DNA from: Ignavibacteria bacterium
GTDB taxonomy: Bacteria > Bacteroidota > Ignavibacteria > Tepidaquicellales > Tepidaquicellaceae
Direction: 5' to 3'
Assembly (NCBI GenBank): GCA_019187405.1
Contig: JABAQZ010000020.1
Location: 1 to 64,000 of the forward strand
DNA: 64,000 nt
Shown: piece by piece, positions 1 to 9,230 of the stretch
How the letters are laid out: every line of letters begins with the position of its first letter
How positions within the stretch are numbered: the stretch's first letter is position 1
Translations under genes and position numbers: made by a program
The notes under the pieces: generated by a model
Database searches by the model: none
Told to the model about the DNA's origin: nothing
The model's input: only the letters and a program-made list of their open reading frames with translations

Positions 1-55
1 TATTCGTTTTTAGATTTTTTGCTCATATTTCACCGGGTTTTTCTATTTAAAACAC

Positions 56-123
56 GGTTACATTTAATATGAGTAAACGACCTGGTTTCTTGTCATCTCA
101 TGGTTACATTTAATTTGATTAAA
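56..123. repeat. 46-bp spaced direct repeat in left-edge intergenic DNA
   Basis: The block ggttacatttaatatgagta (from 56) recurs from 102 as a near copy with a few substitutions. The two copies lie 46 bp apart, in otherwise AT-rich non-coding DNA upstream of the small DUF1737 gene. No coding potential is visible in 1-227. The repeat could be an operator pair or decay of a short duplication; nothing here decides. Confidence 0.5.
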
Positions 124-227
124 TGCGCTCAAATGAATATTATTTTAAAGAGATTTTATTTAAAATTTTTTTTTTTTAATTTGAAACCATTAATCAAAAT
201 TCCTCAAATAATTAATACCTCATTAAA

Positions 228-410
228 ATGGAATATACTGTTGTTACTGCAAAAGATTTAAAATCGCTGATTGACAATATTAATGATTTGTTAAATCAGG
301 GATGGGAAACAGAAGGCGGCGTTACGGTTTCTCCTGACGGTACTTACTGCCAGGCTATGCTGTTGTGGGATGAAGATGGCGACGAGTTTGAAACAGGTGA
401 GGAGATTTAA
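228..410 (+). CDS. DUF1737 domain-containing small protein
   Basis: This 60-residue protein matches the DUF1737 pattern: an N-terminal YxVVxA stretch, a leucine-rich helix with NDLLNQGW (about residues 19-26), then GGV and a QAML motif near residue 42. The whole family is about this size, so the gene looks complete. Its molecular function is unknown; members are small cytosolic alpha/beta proteins. It starts at ATG 228 with no clear Shine-Dalgarno sequence. It converges on radC, with 19 bp between the two stops. The acidic C-terminal tail (DEDGDEFETGEE) is distinctive. The family call is from pattern memory. Confidence 0.7.
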   Translation: MEYTVVTAKDLKSLIDNINDLLNQGWETEGGVTVSPDGTYCQAMLLWDEDGDEFETGEEI

Positions 411-429
411 TTCAGATCAGTAATTTTCT

Positions 430-1176
430 CTAAAGTAGATTTTTTTCTTTGAAACTCATGAAACTGCTTTTTGTGAATATTATGTGATCCAAAACATTTA
501 TTCCCATAATTTTTCCTGCTTCTACAAGTCTTTTGGTGATTTTTAAATCATCTTCGGAAGGATCAGTCTCCCCAGATGGATGATTGTGTGCCATAATTAT
601 ATGTGCGGCATGTCTTTTTATTGCTGATTCAAATGTTTCACGGGGATGTACCAGACTGGCAGTAAGTGTCCCGGTTGATATCTCATCCATGCCTATAAAA
701 TAGTTTCTTGTATCAAGAGATATTACATAAAAATGCTCTTTTGAATAACTTGATATTTTCTGATTCAAAATTCTGAAAATTTCTTCAGGTGAAGTGAGAG
801 AACTGAATTTTTTTCTCTCAAATTTCTTTTCCTCTTCGATCTCGGAAATTTCCCTTAATGCTCTCTTTACAATCTCAAATCCAGCAAGCAGCTTCGTTGC
901 TTTTGCTTCTCCAAGCCCTTTTACTTTTTTTAAATCCTCAAATGATGCTTCAAAAATGTTTTTAAGTGAACCAAAATGGAGTATGATCTTTTGTGAAAGC
1001 ATAAGGACGGATTCTCCTTTAATGCCTGTGTTTAGTATAAGCGACAATAGCTCTGCTGATGATAAATTACGAGCACCATGCGTTATTAATCTTTCTCTTG
1101 GCTGTTCGGACTTCGGCAGGTCGTTTACTGAATAAATTTGCTCAACACTGTCATTATAATTACTTATGATCTTCAT
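430..1176 (-). CDS. radC: RadC family JAMM-domain protein
   Basis: RadC-family protein of 248 residues. The N-terminal half has the helix-hairpin-helix-like region (KKVKGLGEAKA, about 84-94). The C-terminal half is a JAB1/MPN/Mov34 metalloprotease fold with the zinc motif HNHPSG (His197, His199) followed by Asp210, the correct HxH-x10-D spacing. Historically linked to DNA repair; the true role of RadC is unsettled and related proteins occur on mobile elements. Here it is a full-length chromosomal copy lying 25 bp downstream of tRNA-Pro on the same strand, so a shared primary transcript is possible. It starts at ATG 1176 and converges with the DUF1737 gene. Confidence 0.92.
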   Translation of the reverse strand: MKIISNYNDSVEQIYSVNDLPKSEQPRERLITHGARNLSSAELLSLILNTGIKGESVLMLSQKIILHFGSLKNIFEASFEDLKKVKGLGEAKATKLLAGFEIVKRALREISEIEEEKKFERKKFSSLTSPEEIFRILNQKISSYSKEHFYVISLDTRNYFIGMDEISTGTLTASLVHPRETFESAIKRHAAHIIMAHNHPSGETDPSEDDLKITKRLVEAGKIMGINVLDHIIFTKSSFMSFKEKNLL

Positions 1177-1201
1177 ACGTATCTGGTTTATCGGGAAAGT
1201 G

Positions 1202-1275
1202 TCGGGATGGGCAGACTCGAACTGCCGGCCTCACGCCCCCCAGACGTGCGATCTAACCAACTGATCTACATCCCG
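1202..1275 (-). tRNA. tRNA-Pro (anticodon GGG)
   Basis: On the minus strand the sequence folds as a standard cloverleaf. A 7-bp acceptor stem CGGGATG/CATCCCG is followed by a D arm GATC/GATC with the AGTTGGTTA loop. The anticodon stem CACGT/GCGTG carries loop CTGGGGG (anticodon GGG), and the T arm GGCAG/CTGCC carries loop TTCGAGT. The discriminator base is A and CCA is not encoded. GGG reads proline CCC (and CCU by wobble). It lies just upstream of radC on the same strand. Confidence 0.95.
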
Positions 1276-1366
1276 AAAGTCTTTATCCCTTAATTTAAAA
1301 TATTTTCGCATGCAATATGTCTAAATCAGGTTTATAATTCAAACCTTTTTTAAATGTAAGATAAAA

Positions 1367-1813
1367 TTATTGCTTGATATTTAATGCTTTGAATACTGCT
1401 GTGATATTCCCATTGCCGTCATAAAAATTCAACTCATTATTCTTAACTGAAATCCTTGAAACAACTTCAAACATTTTCATAAAATTTTTTTCTGTTTCCA
1501 TCCGGGATTCACAATACATTTCCGTTCCTGCAACCGGTCCAAATTTTATTTTATCCTTTATCAATGTATATGTCCCGAAAATATTGTTGCATCCGGCAAA
1601 CCCGCTGAATCTGTTTTGACCAGAATCAAATCTTATAAATATATCCTTTGATGCTTCGGGTGTAAAAATTTTCTCATTGTTAAGAGATTTTAAAACCCAG
1701 TCCCGGCCGTGAAGTGATACCTGATCGGATATTCCCGGTTTATCTCCCGCTGAACAGGAAAAAATTGTTAATTGAAAAAATAACAACAATGAAATGGTTA
1801 ATTTATTTTTCAT
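1367..1813 (-). CDS. META domain-containing putative lipoprotein (HslJ-like)
   Basis: A 148-residue exported protein. The N-terminus is a short basic start, a hydrophobic run and LTIFSC, so Cys20 could be a lipidated cysteine (weak lipobox). The rest matches a META domain (HslJ-like): RDWVLKSLN near the start, then FAGCNNIFGTY and a conserved second Cys in EMYCES, as in the usual META core. Such proteins sit in the envelope and are tied to heat or antibiotic stress in some species; the role here is unknown. ATG 1813 is preferred over a TTG two codons upstream because it gives a standard signal peptide. It is transcribed divergently from mgtE. Confidence 0.78.
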   Translation of the reverse strand: MKNKLTISLLLFFQLTIFSCSAGDKPGISDQVSLHGRDWVLKSLNNEKIFTPEASKDIFIRFDSGQNRFSGFAGCNNIFGTYTLIKDKIKFGPVAGTEMYCESRMETEKNFMKMFEVVSRISVKNNELNFYDGNGNITAVFKALNIKQ

Positions 1814-1967
1814 AAGCAAATTTATCTAAATTAAATTTAACATGTGAATTAAAAAGCAATTCCGAAAATAATTGAATGAACAGACTTGAATTCAATTGAA
1901 TTAACACATCATTATAATTAATTTGACACACTGAATTTTACAATCCGTATTTATTATCAATCTTAAT

Positions 1968-3368
1968 ATGTCAGAAGAGAAAAAATATAAATCTGTCTTA
2001 GAAGTAGATGATGAGCTCCTTGAAGATCTGAGTGAACTTATCAAAAATAAATCAGATGCCGCTTTAAAAAATATTCTGGCTGACCTTTATGACTTTGATA
2101 TAGCCGTAATCATTGATAATCTCGAGGAAGATGATTCGTTGTATTTATTCTCTCTGTTAAATGACGAAACTGCAGCCGAGGTTCTGCTCGAGATAAATGA
2201 AGACAAAAAAGAATACATTACTGAAAAACTCAGCGGTGAAAAAATTACCGACATTGTGAGCGAAATGTATTCAGATGACGCAACAGATTTTGTTGGCGAA
2301 CTTGACAAGGAAAGGAAAGATGAAATCCTCGAAAATCTCGATAAACTGGATAAAGAAGATTATCATGAAGTAAAGGAGCTTCTCAGCTATGATGAAAATA
2401 CCGCCGGCGGTATCATGGCTAAAGAGTTTATTTCGGTCTATGAAGATATGTCAATCGCCGAAGCAATTCGGGAAATACAAGAACAGGCCGATCGGGTTGA
2501 CCAGCTTTATAATGTGTGGGTCGTTAACTTGGAGAATAAATTGACGGGAATTATATCTCTGAAAAGAATCATTATCGCACTTAAAAATCCTGAAGAGCTT
2601 ATTAAAAATATAATGAATCCCGACGTGATATCTGTTGATGTCGGTACTGATCAGGAAGAAGTAGCAAAGATTTTCCAAAGCTATGATCTTGTTTCTGTTC
2701 CAGTAGTTGACTTTGAAAACAGAGTTATTGGAAAAATCAGCATTGATGATGTAGTGGATGTAATTGAAGAAGAGTATTCGGAAAACGTGGCAAGAATGAC
2801 GGGAACTGATGCAGAAGAACTTGAGAAAAAATCTCCATTTGAAATCGCAAAGCTGCGCCTGCCATGGCTGCTTATTACTTTACTAATAGAACTCATGGCT
2901 GTGTTTGTTGTAAAATTTTACGACGATACTATCGGAAAAATTTTACTGCTGGCCGCATTTATGCCGATTATTTCTGCTATCTCCGGCAATACCGGCTTGC
3001 AGTCTGCAGCAATTGTAGTTAGAGGTATCGATACCGGAAACGTAAATCTCAATAAATGGTGGGAACCTCTTTTAAGGCAGTTTAAAACTAATCTGCTGAT
3101 TGGAACAGCAATCGCTCTGGTAATTGGATTTATAGGTTTTATGATAAGTGATGTAAATAGATTTTTATTCGGTCTATCAGTTGGTCTTTCTATGTTTATT
3201 TCAATTAATATTGCCGGAATTATCGGCACAATTTCTCCAATGATTTCCAAAAAACTCGGCTTTGATCCTGCTCTGACTTCCGGACCTTTTGAAACCGCAT
3301 TTCAAGATGTTATAGGTATTACTATTTTTATGACTGTTGCTACATTTTTACTCACGCATACCTCCTAA
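1968..3368 (+). CDS. mgtE: Magnesium transporter MgtE
   Basis: Magnesium channel/transporter of 466 residues. An acidic N domain (about 35-135, helical repeats) is followed by two CBS domains (about 140-265, with GGIMAKEFISV and VDVGTDQEEVAKIF) and a C-terminal membrane domain with about five helices. The membrane domain carries the conserved PIISAISGNTGLQS segment that forms the ion path. In known MgtE the N and CBS domains sense cytosolic Mg2+ and close the pore. Length and domain order are typical. It starts at ATG 1968 and is followed 2 bp after its stop by a PAP2 gene, so the two are probably co-transcribed. Confidence 0.95.
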   Translation: MSEEKKYKSVLEVDDELLEDLSELIKNKSDAALKNILADLYDFDIAVIIDNLEEDDSLYLFSLLNDETAAEVLLEINEDKKEYITEKLSGEKITDIVSEMYSDDATDFVGELDKERKDEILENLDKLDKEDYHEVKELLSYDENTAGGIMAKEFISVYEDMSIAEAIREIQEQADRVDQLYNVWVVNLENKLTGIISLKRIIIALKNPEELIKNIMNPDVISVDVGTDQEEVAKIFQSYDLVSVPVVDFENRVIGKISIDDVVDVIEEEYSENVARMTGTDAEELEKKSPFEIAKLRLPWLLITLLIELMAVFVVKFYDDTIGKILLLAAFMPIISAISGNTGLQSAAIVVRGIDTGNVNLNKWWEPLLRQFKTNLLIGTAIALVIGFIGFMISDVNRFLFGLSVGLSMFISINIAGIIGTISPMISKKLGFDPALTSGPFETAFQDVIGITIFMTVATFLLTHTS

Positions 3369-3370
3369 GT

Positions 3371-4312
3371 TTGATAAATAAATTAAAAGGAAATCTTAAA
3401 TATCTCGATATTCCTGACGTTGCAAATCAGATTTTTCTGATTTTTCTTGCATTGCTGATTCTGTTTATTGTAAAAAATCCGGCAGCCAAATTTCTTGTAC
3501 CTTTATTAAATATTTTTCTCTGCTTTCTCATAGCTTATTTAGTTTCACATTATGAGAGTAAACAGGAATCTGAAAAATCTCAAAGATCCATTTCGAGGTT
3601 TTTGAGATTCTGGTATCCTGCATTCATGATTCTGTTCTGCTTTAAAGAAATTTATCTCATCATGATGAGTCTTAATCATCCGCTTTGCGATGACACTTTG
3701 ATTAAAATAGATACGTGGCTGTTCGGCTTTAATCCTACTCAATATTTTAGCATGCATTCAAATCCCGTCGCTGTTGAATTTTTTCAGATAATTTATGGGA
3801 TTTTTTATTTCATGCCCGTTATCTATTCGGCAGAACTTTATTTCTGGCATAGATATGACGAACTGAAGTATGCAATTTTTGTAATTTTAACCGGCTTCTA
3901 TCTTTCTTTTCTCGGTTATATTCTTTTTCCTGCAGTCGGTCCGAGATTTACTCTTCATGACTTTATCCACACAGATGCAGAACTTCAAGGTCTGTTTATT
4001 GCCGAAGCAATAAGGGATATTATTAACTTCGGCGAATCAATTCCTCTTAATGTGCCAAATCCTCAGGATTATGCACAGCGTGATGCCTTCCCCTCAGGGC
4101 ATACAATCATAATTATTCTTATAACATATTTATCACACAAAATACGTTCTAAATCATTTTATTTCTATCTCCCTTATTCTATACTTATGTTATTTTCAAC
4201 CATCTATTTGAGATATCATTATGTAATTGATTTGATCGGAGGAATTCCGTTTGTATTGGTTACGGTTTTTATTGCAAATAAAATTTATAAAGGGAAAATC
4301 AATACCCTCTAA
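3371..4312 (+). CDS. PAP2 superfamily membrane phosphatase
   Basis: A 313-residue polytopic membrane protein with about six hydrophobic helices. Two PAP2 motifs are visible: PSGH at 241-244 (catalytic His) and R281-Y-H283-xxx-D287, the third motif with the nucleophilic His. The VGPRF segment (189-193) resembles inositol-phosphotransferase/Aur1-type members. The likely reaction is dephosphorylation or transfer on a lipid phosphate (phosphatidic acid or undecaprenyl pyrophosphate) at the membrane; the substrate is unknown. It begins at TTG 3371, directly after the mgtE stop, since no ATG occurs before the conserved region. It converges on hemW with a 14-bp gap. Confidence 0.85.
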   Translation: MINKLKGNLKYLDIPDVANQIFLIFLALLILFIVKNPAAKFLVPLLNIFLCFLIAYLVSHYESKQESEKSQRSISRFLRFWYPAFMILFCFKEIYLIMMSLNHPLCDDTLIKIDTWLFGFNPTQYFSMHSNPVAVEFFQIIYGIFYFMPVIYSAELYFWHRYDELKYAIFVILTGFYLSFLGYILFPAVGPRFTLHDFIHTDAELQGLFIAEAIRDIINFGESIPLNVPNPQDYAQRDAFPSGHTIIIILITYLSHKIRSKSFYFYLPYSILMLFSTIYLRYHYVIDLIGGIPFVLVTVFIANKIYKGKINTL

Positions 4313-4326
4313 CAGTAATTCCTTTT

Positions 4327-5445
4327 TTAAAAATATCTTGCAATAATTTCATCCGCAATTGCATATCCATCTTCATTAAGACTGAATTTATATCCGTCAT
4401 TTATAGCATATTTATTTTTTGTAAGCGCTGAAACAGAGTTACTGTATTCTTGTATAAAGTTACATTTAAACTTTTCTTCGTATTTTTTAAAGTTAATGCC
4501 GCCGCTTCTTAATGAAAGCATTATAAATTCCAGCTTGCTCTGAATTATCGTCGGTTTATATTTTTCTTCGATAGGCAGAATATTTTTGTGCAGCGAGTTA
4601 ATGTATCCAGAAATGCTTTTTACATTATTCCATCTTTCATTTTCCATAAAAGAATGTGATGACGGACCTAAACCGAGATAGCAGTCAAAATTCCAGTATT
4701 TCAGGTTATGCCGGCATTCAAAACCATTTATGGCAAAATTTGAAACTTCATAATGTTTGAATCCCGATGAAATAAGTTTATCTGAAACAAAACGGTAAAA
4801 TCTGCCCTCAGTATCAGAAGAATTTCTCTTAACAATCTCATCCGTTAACATTTTAAATAATAATGTCTTCTCTTCGAAAGTAAGAGTATATGCCGATATG
4901 TGCTTTATTCCGAGGCTTAGTGCTGTATTCAATGAATACTCTAAGTCAAAAAACTTTTGTTCCGGAAGAGAATAAATTAAATCGAGATTAATGTTTTCAA
5001 AAAATTCGCCTGCCAGTTTAATTATTTTCACCGCCTGTGATGATGTGTGCTGTCTTGATAAAAACTTAAGCTCGCTGTCAATAAAAGACTGAACACCAAA
5101 ACTAATCCTGCTGATACCTGATGAATGATAATCTCTGAAATTAACTCCGGTAAAATCTTCAGGGTTAGCTTCAATGGAAATTTCAGAATCAGAGTCTATA
5201 TTAAAATTTTTGTGTAATTCATTTATGACCGAGTAAAAATCTTTTGCTGTTAATATCGATGGTGTGCCGCCTCCGAAATAAACCGAGTTAAATCTTTGAT
5301 TTCGGTGCTTGCCTGAATATATGCTCATTTCTTTTTTTAAAGAAATAAGATATTCTTCCAGAAGTTTTGTGTTTGTTATAAAATAAAAATCACAATAATT
5401 GCATCTCCTTCTGCAAAACGGGATGTGTACATATATACCGGACAT
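4327..5445 (-). CDS. hemW: Radical SAM heme chaperone HemW
   Basis: HemW-type radical SAM protein of 372 residues (often mis-named coproporphyrinogen III oxidase HemN). The iron-sulfur motif C11-xxx-C15-xx-C18 sits near the N-terminus, followed by GGGTPS and EANPED. The extra N-terminal cysteine region of true oxygen-independent HemN is missing, which favours the heme-chaperone assignment. The protein inserts or traffics heme using SAM and a 4Fe-4S cluster in the cytosol. It ends the lepA-lepB-hemW run on this strand, an arrangement found in many bacteria. It starts at ATG 5445. Confidence 0.9.
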   Translation of the reverse strand: MSGIYVHIPFCRRRCNYCDFYFITNTKLLEEYLISLKKEMSIYSGKHRNQRFNSVYFGGGTPSILTAKDFYSVINELHKNFNIDSDSEISIEANPEDFTGVNFRDYHSSGISRISFGVQSFIDSELKFLSRQHTSSQAVKIIKLAGEFFENINLDLIYSLPEQKFFDLEYSLNTALSLGIKHISAYTLTFEEKTLLFKMLTDEIVKRNSSDTEGRFYRFVSDKLISSGFKHYEVSNFAINGFECRHNLKYWNFDCYLGLGPSSHSFMENERWNNVKSISGYINSLHKNILPIEEKYKPTIIQSKLEFIMLSLRSGGINFKKYEEKFKCNFIQEYSNSVSALTKNKYAINDGYKFSLNEDGYAIADEIIARYF

Positions 5446-5512
5446 TTTGTCAAAAGATATTATATGGTTGTTTTATGCAATTTGGCAGTGTAATTATTTT
5501 GTCTGTTCTGTT

Positions 5513-6460
5513 TTATTTTATGAGTGATCCGATCCTGTCCCACCTTGTCGAACCTATCAGATCAAAAAGATTAGAAAAAGGTATGCTCGGGTCCCATGAC
5601 CAGTATATTGCAAATGCTTCTCCGACTACATTTTCAACCGGCATGAATCCCCAGAATCTGCTGTCAAGTGAATTGTTTCTGTTGTCGCCCATCATGAAAA
5701 GATAATCACGCTCGACGGTATATTCATTTGATGGAAGTTCTTTGTCGTCAACAAGCACAGTCTTGTCGCTGCGCATCTTAATATTATGCCCTTCTTTCAT
5801 TACAAACATTTTCCAGCCTTCGTAATTTGATGAGTCAATTTTAATTTTATCACCCTTCTTAGGAACGCGTATAGGTCCGTACCAGTCTTCATTCCACTTT
5901 GAACCTTTGGGAAACATTCTCGGATTTACAAATTTTTCTGGACGTGAAATATTATCAAACATGGAGTGTGGGGGATTCTCAAATTTCTCGCCGTTTACAT
6001 ACAGCTGCTTGTTCATAATATGTATCGTATCTCCCGGTATGCCGACACAACGCTTGATATAATTTACAACTTCTCTGGACTCCATTTCATCTCGGTCTCC
6101 GGGAAAATCAAATACTATTATGTCGCCTCTTTTAGGTTCTTTGAATCCAGGTAATTTAAAATAAGGTAGCCTGATGTCCGTAAAGGGAATGTTCCTCGGC
6201 GAAGTTGCTCCATAAGTGAATTTTGTAACCAATAGAAAATCTCCCACCCAGAGAGTTTTTTCCATCGAACCGGTTGGTATTCTGTATGCTTCAAACAAAA
6301 GAATTTTTATGATAAATGCAACGACACCTGCATATATCAATGCATCAATAAACTCACGAGGCTTTGATTTCTTTTTCTTTTCGTCTTTATCCTTTGCAAA
6401 TGACAGCTTAAGGTTTTTATTTTTTGTGTCTTGTGTATCTTTTATGTTTGCTTTTTCCAA
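5513..6460 (-). CDS. lepB: Signal peptidase I
   Basis: Type I signal peptidase of 315 residues, which cleaves Sec/Tat signal peptides on the outer face of the inner membrane. A lysine-rich cytosolic leader (1-36) precedes one membrane helix (about 38-57). The catalytic Ser65 lies in RIPTGSME and the general base Lys136 in YIKRCVG. The terminal box MGDNRNNSLDSR is intact. The protein is longer than minimal Gram-positive forms and close to Bacteroidota forms, with insertions between the Lys box and the GDNR box. It starts at TTG 6460. It lies between lepA and hemW and is probably co-transcribed with them. Confidence 0.94.
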   Translation of the reverse strand: MEKANIKDTQDTKNKNLKLSFAKDKDEKKKKSKPREFIDALIYAGVVAFIIKILLFEAYRIPTGSMEKTLWVGDFLLVTKFTYGATSPRNIPFTDIRLPYFKLPGFKEPKRGDIIVFDFPGDRDEMESREVVNYIKRCVGIPGDTIHIMNKQLYVNGEKFENPPHSMFDNISRPEKFVNPRMFPKGSKWNEDWYGPIRVPKKGDKIKIDSSNYEGWKMFVMKEGHNIKMRSDKTVLVDDKELPSNEYTVERDYLFMMGDNRNNSLDSRFWGFMPVENVVGEAFAIYWSWDPSIPFSNLFDLIGSTRWDRIGSLIK

Positions 6461-6580
6461 TGTGAATTTTATTAGTATCTGTTATGATATTTTTTTAGTA
6501 AATCTAACTATGATTAATTGTTCAATCTATTTATAAGCGTAATACTCGGAGGTATTTTTTAAAATTTGGGTATTGTAATC

Positions 6581-8377
6581 TTAATCTAGAGAAAGTACGG
6601 CATGAAATGCCTCCTGCGGTATTTCAACCGAACCTATCTGTTTCATTCGCTTTTTACCTTCTTTTTGCTTTTCCAGAAGCTTACGCTTTCTCGAAATGTC
6701 TCCTCCGTAACATTTTGCTATGACATTCTTTCTCATTGCGCTTATAGTCTCTCTTGCAACTATCTTTGAACCTATTGCAGCCTGTATTGCAACTTCATAC
6801 ATCTGCTTCGGAATCAACTGTCGTAATTTATTGCACAGCTTCTTACCCCATTCATAAGCTTTGTCTTTGTGAACAATCGTCGAAAGTGCATCTACAGGAT
6901 CTCCGTTTAAAAGTATGTCAAGCTTTACCAGCTTTGATTCCCTGAATTCTTTAAACTCATAATCAAAAGATGCATAACCTCTCGAGTATGATTTTAGCTT
7001 ATCGTAAAAATCAAAAACTATCTCGCTGAGCGGAAACTCGAATCTGATGTCAACTCTTTTTGCATCCACGTAATTGGTAGAAACATAAACGCCGCGCCTG
7101 TCATTTGCCAGTTTCATCAAACTCCCGATAAAATCTGTTGGAGTTATAATGCTCGAAGATATATAAGGCTCTTCTATGAAATTAATGTTTGCTGCATCAG
7201 GCATTAATGATGGATTATCTACAACAAGTATTTCTCCGTTTGTTTTATATACTTTGAATTCGACGTTAGGAACGGTGGTAATGATATTGATATTGTATTC
7301 TCTCTCAAGTCGTTCCTGCACAATTTCCATGTGCAGCATTCCCAGAAATCCGCATCTGAAACCGAATCCAAGAGCCGCCGAAGATTCAGGTTCGTAAGTA
7401 AGCGCCGCATCATTAAGCTTAAGCTTTGACAGAGAATCACGAAGCGTCTCAAAATCTTCAGTAGTGGATGGATAAATTCCGCTGAATACCATTGACTTTA
7501 CTTCCTTGTATCCGGGAAGAGGTTTATCTACAGGCTGAGAAATTTTAAATATTGTATCTCCGACTTTAGAATCATTTACATCCTTAATTCCCGCAATGAG
7601 ATATCCTACATCTCCTGATTTAAGCTCTTTTGTTTTGTTCCTTCCCATCTTGAGATGTCCGACTTCTTCTGCTGTGAATGATTTTCCAGTAAAGAAAAAT
7701 TTTATTTCATCACCTTCTTTTATGCTTCCTTCAAAAACCCTTATGTAAACAACTACGCCTCTGTATATGTCAAACTTTGAGTCAAAAATCAATGCTCGCA
7801 GAGGTTTATTCGTTTCCACTTTTGCAGGGGGAATACGGTTTACAATTGATTCAAGAATGTCTTCGGTTCCAATCCCGGTTTTTGCACTCGCAAGTATAAT
7901 ATCTTCCTTCTTGCAGCCAATCAGCTCGATGATTTGATCTGTTACTTCATCAATCATTGCATTCTGAAGATCTACTTTGTTTATTACAGGAATAATTTCA
8001 AGTCCGTTTTCGATGGCAAGATAAAGATTGCTGATTGTTTGTGCCTCTACACCCTGTGTCGCATCAATAACAAGTAATGCGCCTTCACATGCAGCAAGCG
8101 ACCTCGAAACCTCATAAGAAAAATCTACATGCCCCGGTGTGTCAATCAGATTGAGAATATAATTTCTTCCGTTTTTAGAATGATATTTCATCTGAATTGC
8201 ATGCAGCTTTATGGTAATTCCTCTTTCTTGTTCAAGATCCATGTCATCGAGAACCTGCTTTATCATGTTTCTCTTCTCAATTGTGCCGGTATGTTCAAGC
8301 AAACGGTCGGCTAAAGTGGATTTACCGTGGTCAATGTGTGCTATTATGCAAAAATTTCTTATTTCAGTCTGATTCAA
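6581..8377 (-). CDS. lepA: Elongation factor 4 (back-translocating GTPase LepA)
   Basis: Full-length LepA/EF4 of 598 residues. The GTPase domain has G1 AHIDHGKST, the switch region [10 protein letters not shown]3 DTPGHVD and G4 NKVD. Domain II and EF-G-like domains follow, and the lysine-rich LepA-specific C-terminal domain contains [20 protein letters not shown], diagnostic for this family. EF4 acts on ribosomes during initiation or stress. It starts at TTG 8377. It heads the lepA-lepB-hemW gene run. Confidence 0.96.
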   Translation of the reverse strand: MNQTEIRNFCIIAHIDHGKSTLADRLLEHTGTIEKRNMIKQVLDDMDLEQERGITIKLHAIQMKYHSKNGRNYILNLIDTPGHVDFSYEVSRSLAACEGALLVIDATQGVEAQTISNLYLAIENGLEIIPVINKVDLQNAMIDEVTDQIIELIGCKKEDIILASAKTGIGTEDILESIVNRIPPAKVETNKPLRALIFDSKFDIYRGVVVYIRVFEGSIKEGDEIKFFFTGKSFTAEEVGHLKMGRNKTKELKSGDVGYLIAGIKDVNDSKVGDTIFKISQPVDKPLPGYKEVKSMVFSGIYPSTTEDFETLRDSLSKLKLNDAALTYEPESSAALGFGFRCGFLGMLHMEIVQERLEREYNINIITTVPNVEFKVYKTNGEILVVDNPSLMPDAANINFIEEPYISSSIITPTDFIGSLMKLANDRRGVYVSTNYVDAKRVDIRFEFPLSEIVFDFYDKLKSYSRGYASFDYEFKEFRESKLVKLDILLNGDPVDALSTIVHKDKAYEWGKKLCNKLRQLIPKQMYEVAIQAAIGSKIVARETISAMRKNVIAKCYGGDISRKRKLLEKQKEGKKRMKQIGSVEIPQEAFHAVLSLD

Positions 8378-8487
8378 TAATCGTAGTGTATAAAATAAAA
8401 GTGGATTCTAATAAAAGTTAATTCAATCTTAAAATGTTAAGAAAATAACTATTTTAGACTCCACTCAAAATTCTTAAGGAAATAAAA

Positions 8488-8679
8488 CTATTTTCCTTCA
8501 GCTTTCCTCTTGGCTCTTTCGTCCTGTATGTCTTTTCTTATTTCTGCAGCTTTTTTTCTTAAATCATTCAGGGATTTTCTTAATCTTGTTCCTGCTGCGT
8601 TTTGCCCTTTGTCATAAAATTTTTCGATATCGGTTTTCATGTTTTCCAATATCTCATGCAAATGGTTGAATTTCTCCAT
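8488..8679 (-). CDS. Histone H1-like small basic protein (Hc1 type)
   Basis: A 63-residue lysine-rich, probably all-helical protein. The segment KGQNAAGTRLRKSLNDLRK (24-42) matches the signature of the Hc1-like histone H1 proteins of Bacteroidota and Chlorobiota, which bind DNA non-specifically and help compact the nucleoid. A clear AAGGAG Shine-Dalgarno sequence lies about 8 bases upstream of ATG 8679, better than for most genes here, consistent with strong expression. It stands alone between sdhD and lepA on the same strand with sizeable gaps on both sides. The family call rests on the KGxxAAGTRxRK pattern. Confidence 0.72.
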   Translation of the reverse strand: MEKFNHLHEILENMKTDIEKFYDKGQNAAGTRLRKSLNDLRKKAAEIRKDIQDERAKRKAEGK

Positions 8680-8847
8680 GCTGCTCTCCTTAAAGTTTTG
8701 TTTAATTTTTAAAAAATTTTAACAAATGTAATAAAAATATATTATTTTAAAAGTTTATTTCTTTTACCTTAAAAAAATTTTTTTTTGATAGCGAAAACAC
8801 TATTTTCTATAGATTTTTAATTCTTAGCATCAAAAATTATAAAAAAA

Positions 8848-9210
8848 TCAATTTATATAAGGGATGGAGAATATTATAACATATCCCCATGCAGTAAATG
8901 CAAGTCCTGTTAGTATAAGTATTGAAATAATGGATATCTTTGCCCATGAATGCAGCTTGTAATCACGGAATATATTCCAGATTCCGTTTAAGCCGTGATA
9001 CATCCCCAAAGTTATGAATGAAATATCGATTATCCTGTACCATGAAAACTGCATTCTGCTTAATACTGCCTGATATGTATGTCCGGAATCCGGCTGATAA
9101 TGCATTAAAATGTAATGCCCTATCATTAAAACAAGCAGTGCAAGACCTGTTATTCTTTGTAAAACCCAACTCTTTGAACCTGTATCCTTTGAAGCTTTGT
9201 ATTTGTACAT
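8848..9210 (-). CDS. sdhD: Succinate dehydrogenase membrane anchor subunit (SdhD-like)
   Basis: A 120-residue protein with three predicted membrane helices. The first follows WVLQRITGLALL, the quinone-site region equivalent to HRxSG of SdhC, and is followed by a His in the helix (GHYILMH). YHGLNGIWNI is shared with succinate dehydrogenase and fumarate reductase cytochrome b anchors. The role is to hold the SdhAB catalytic dimer at the inner membrane, bind heme b and pass electrons to quinone. It starts at ATG 9210, 20 bp after sdhC. The flavoprotein and iron-sulfur genes (sdhA, sdhB), usually next in line, are absent. Confidence 0.8.
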   Translation of the reverse strand: MYKYKASKDTGSKSWVLQRITGLALLVLMIGHYILMHYQPDSGHTYQAVLSRMQFSWYRIIDISFITLGMYHGLNGIWNIFRDYKLHSWAKISIISILILTGLAFTAWGYVIIFSIPYIN

Positions 9211-9230
9211 TTAATTTTGAATTTACAGGA

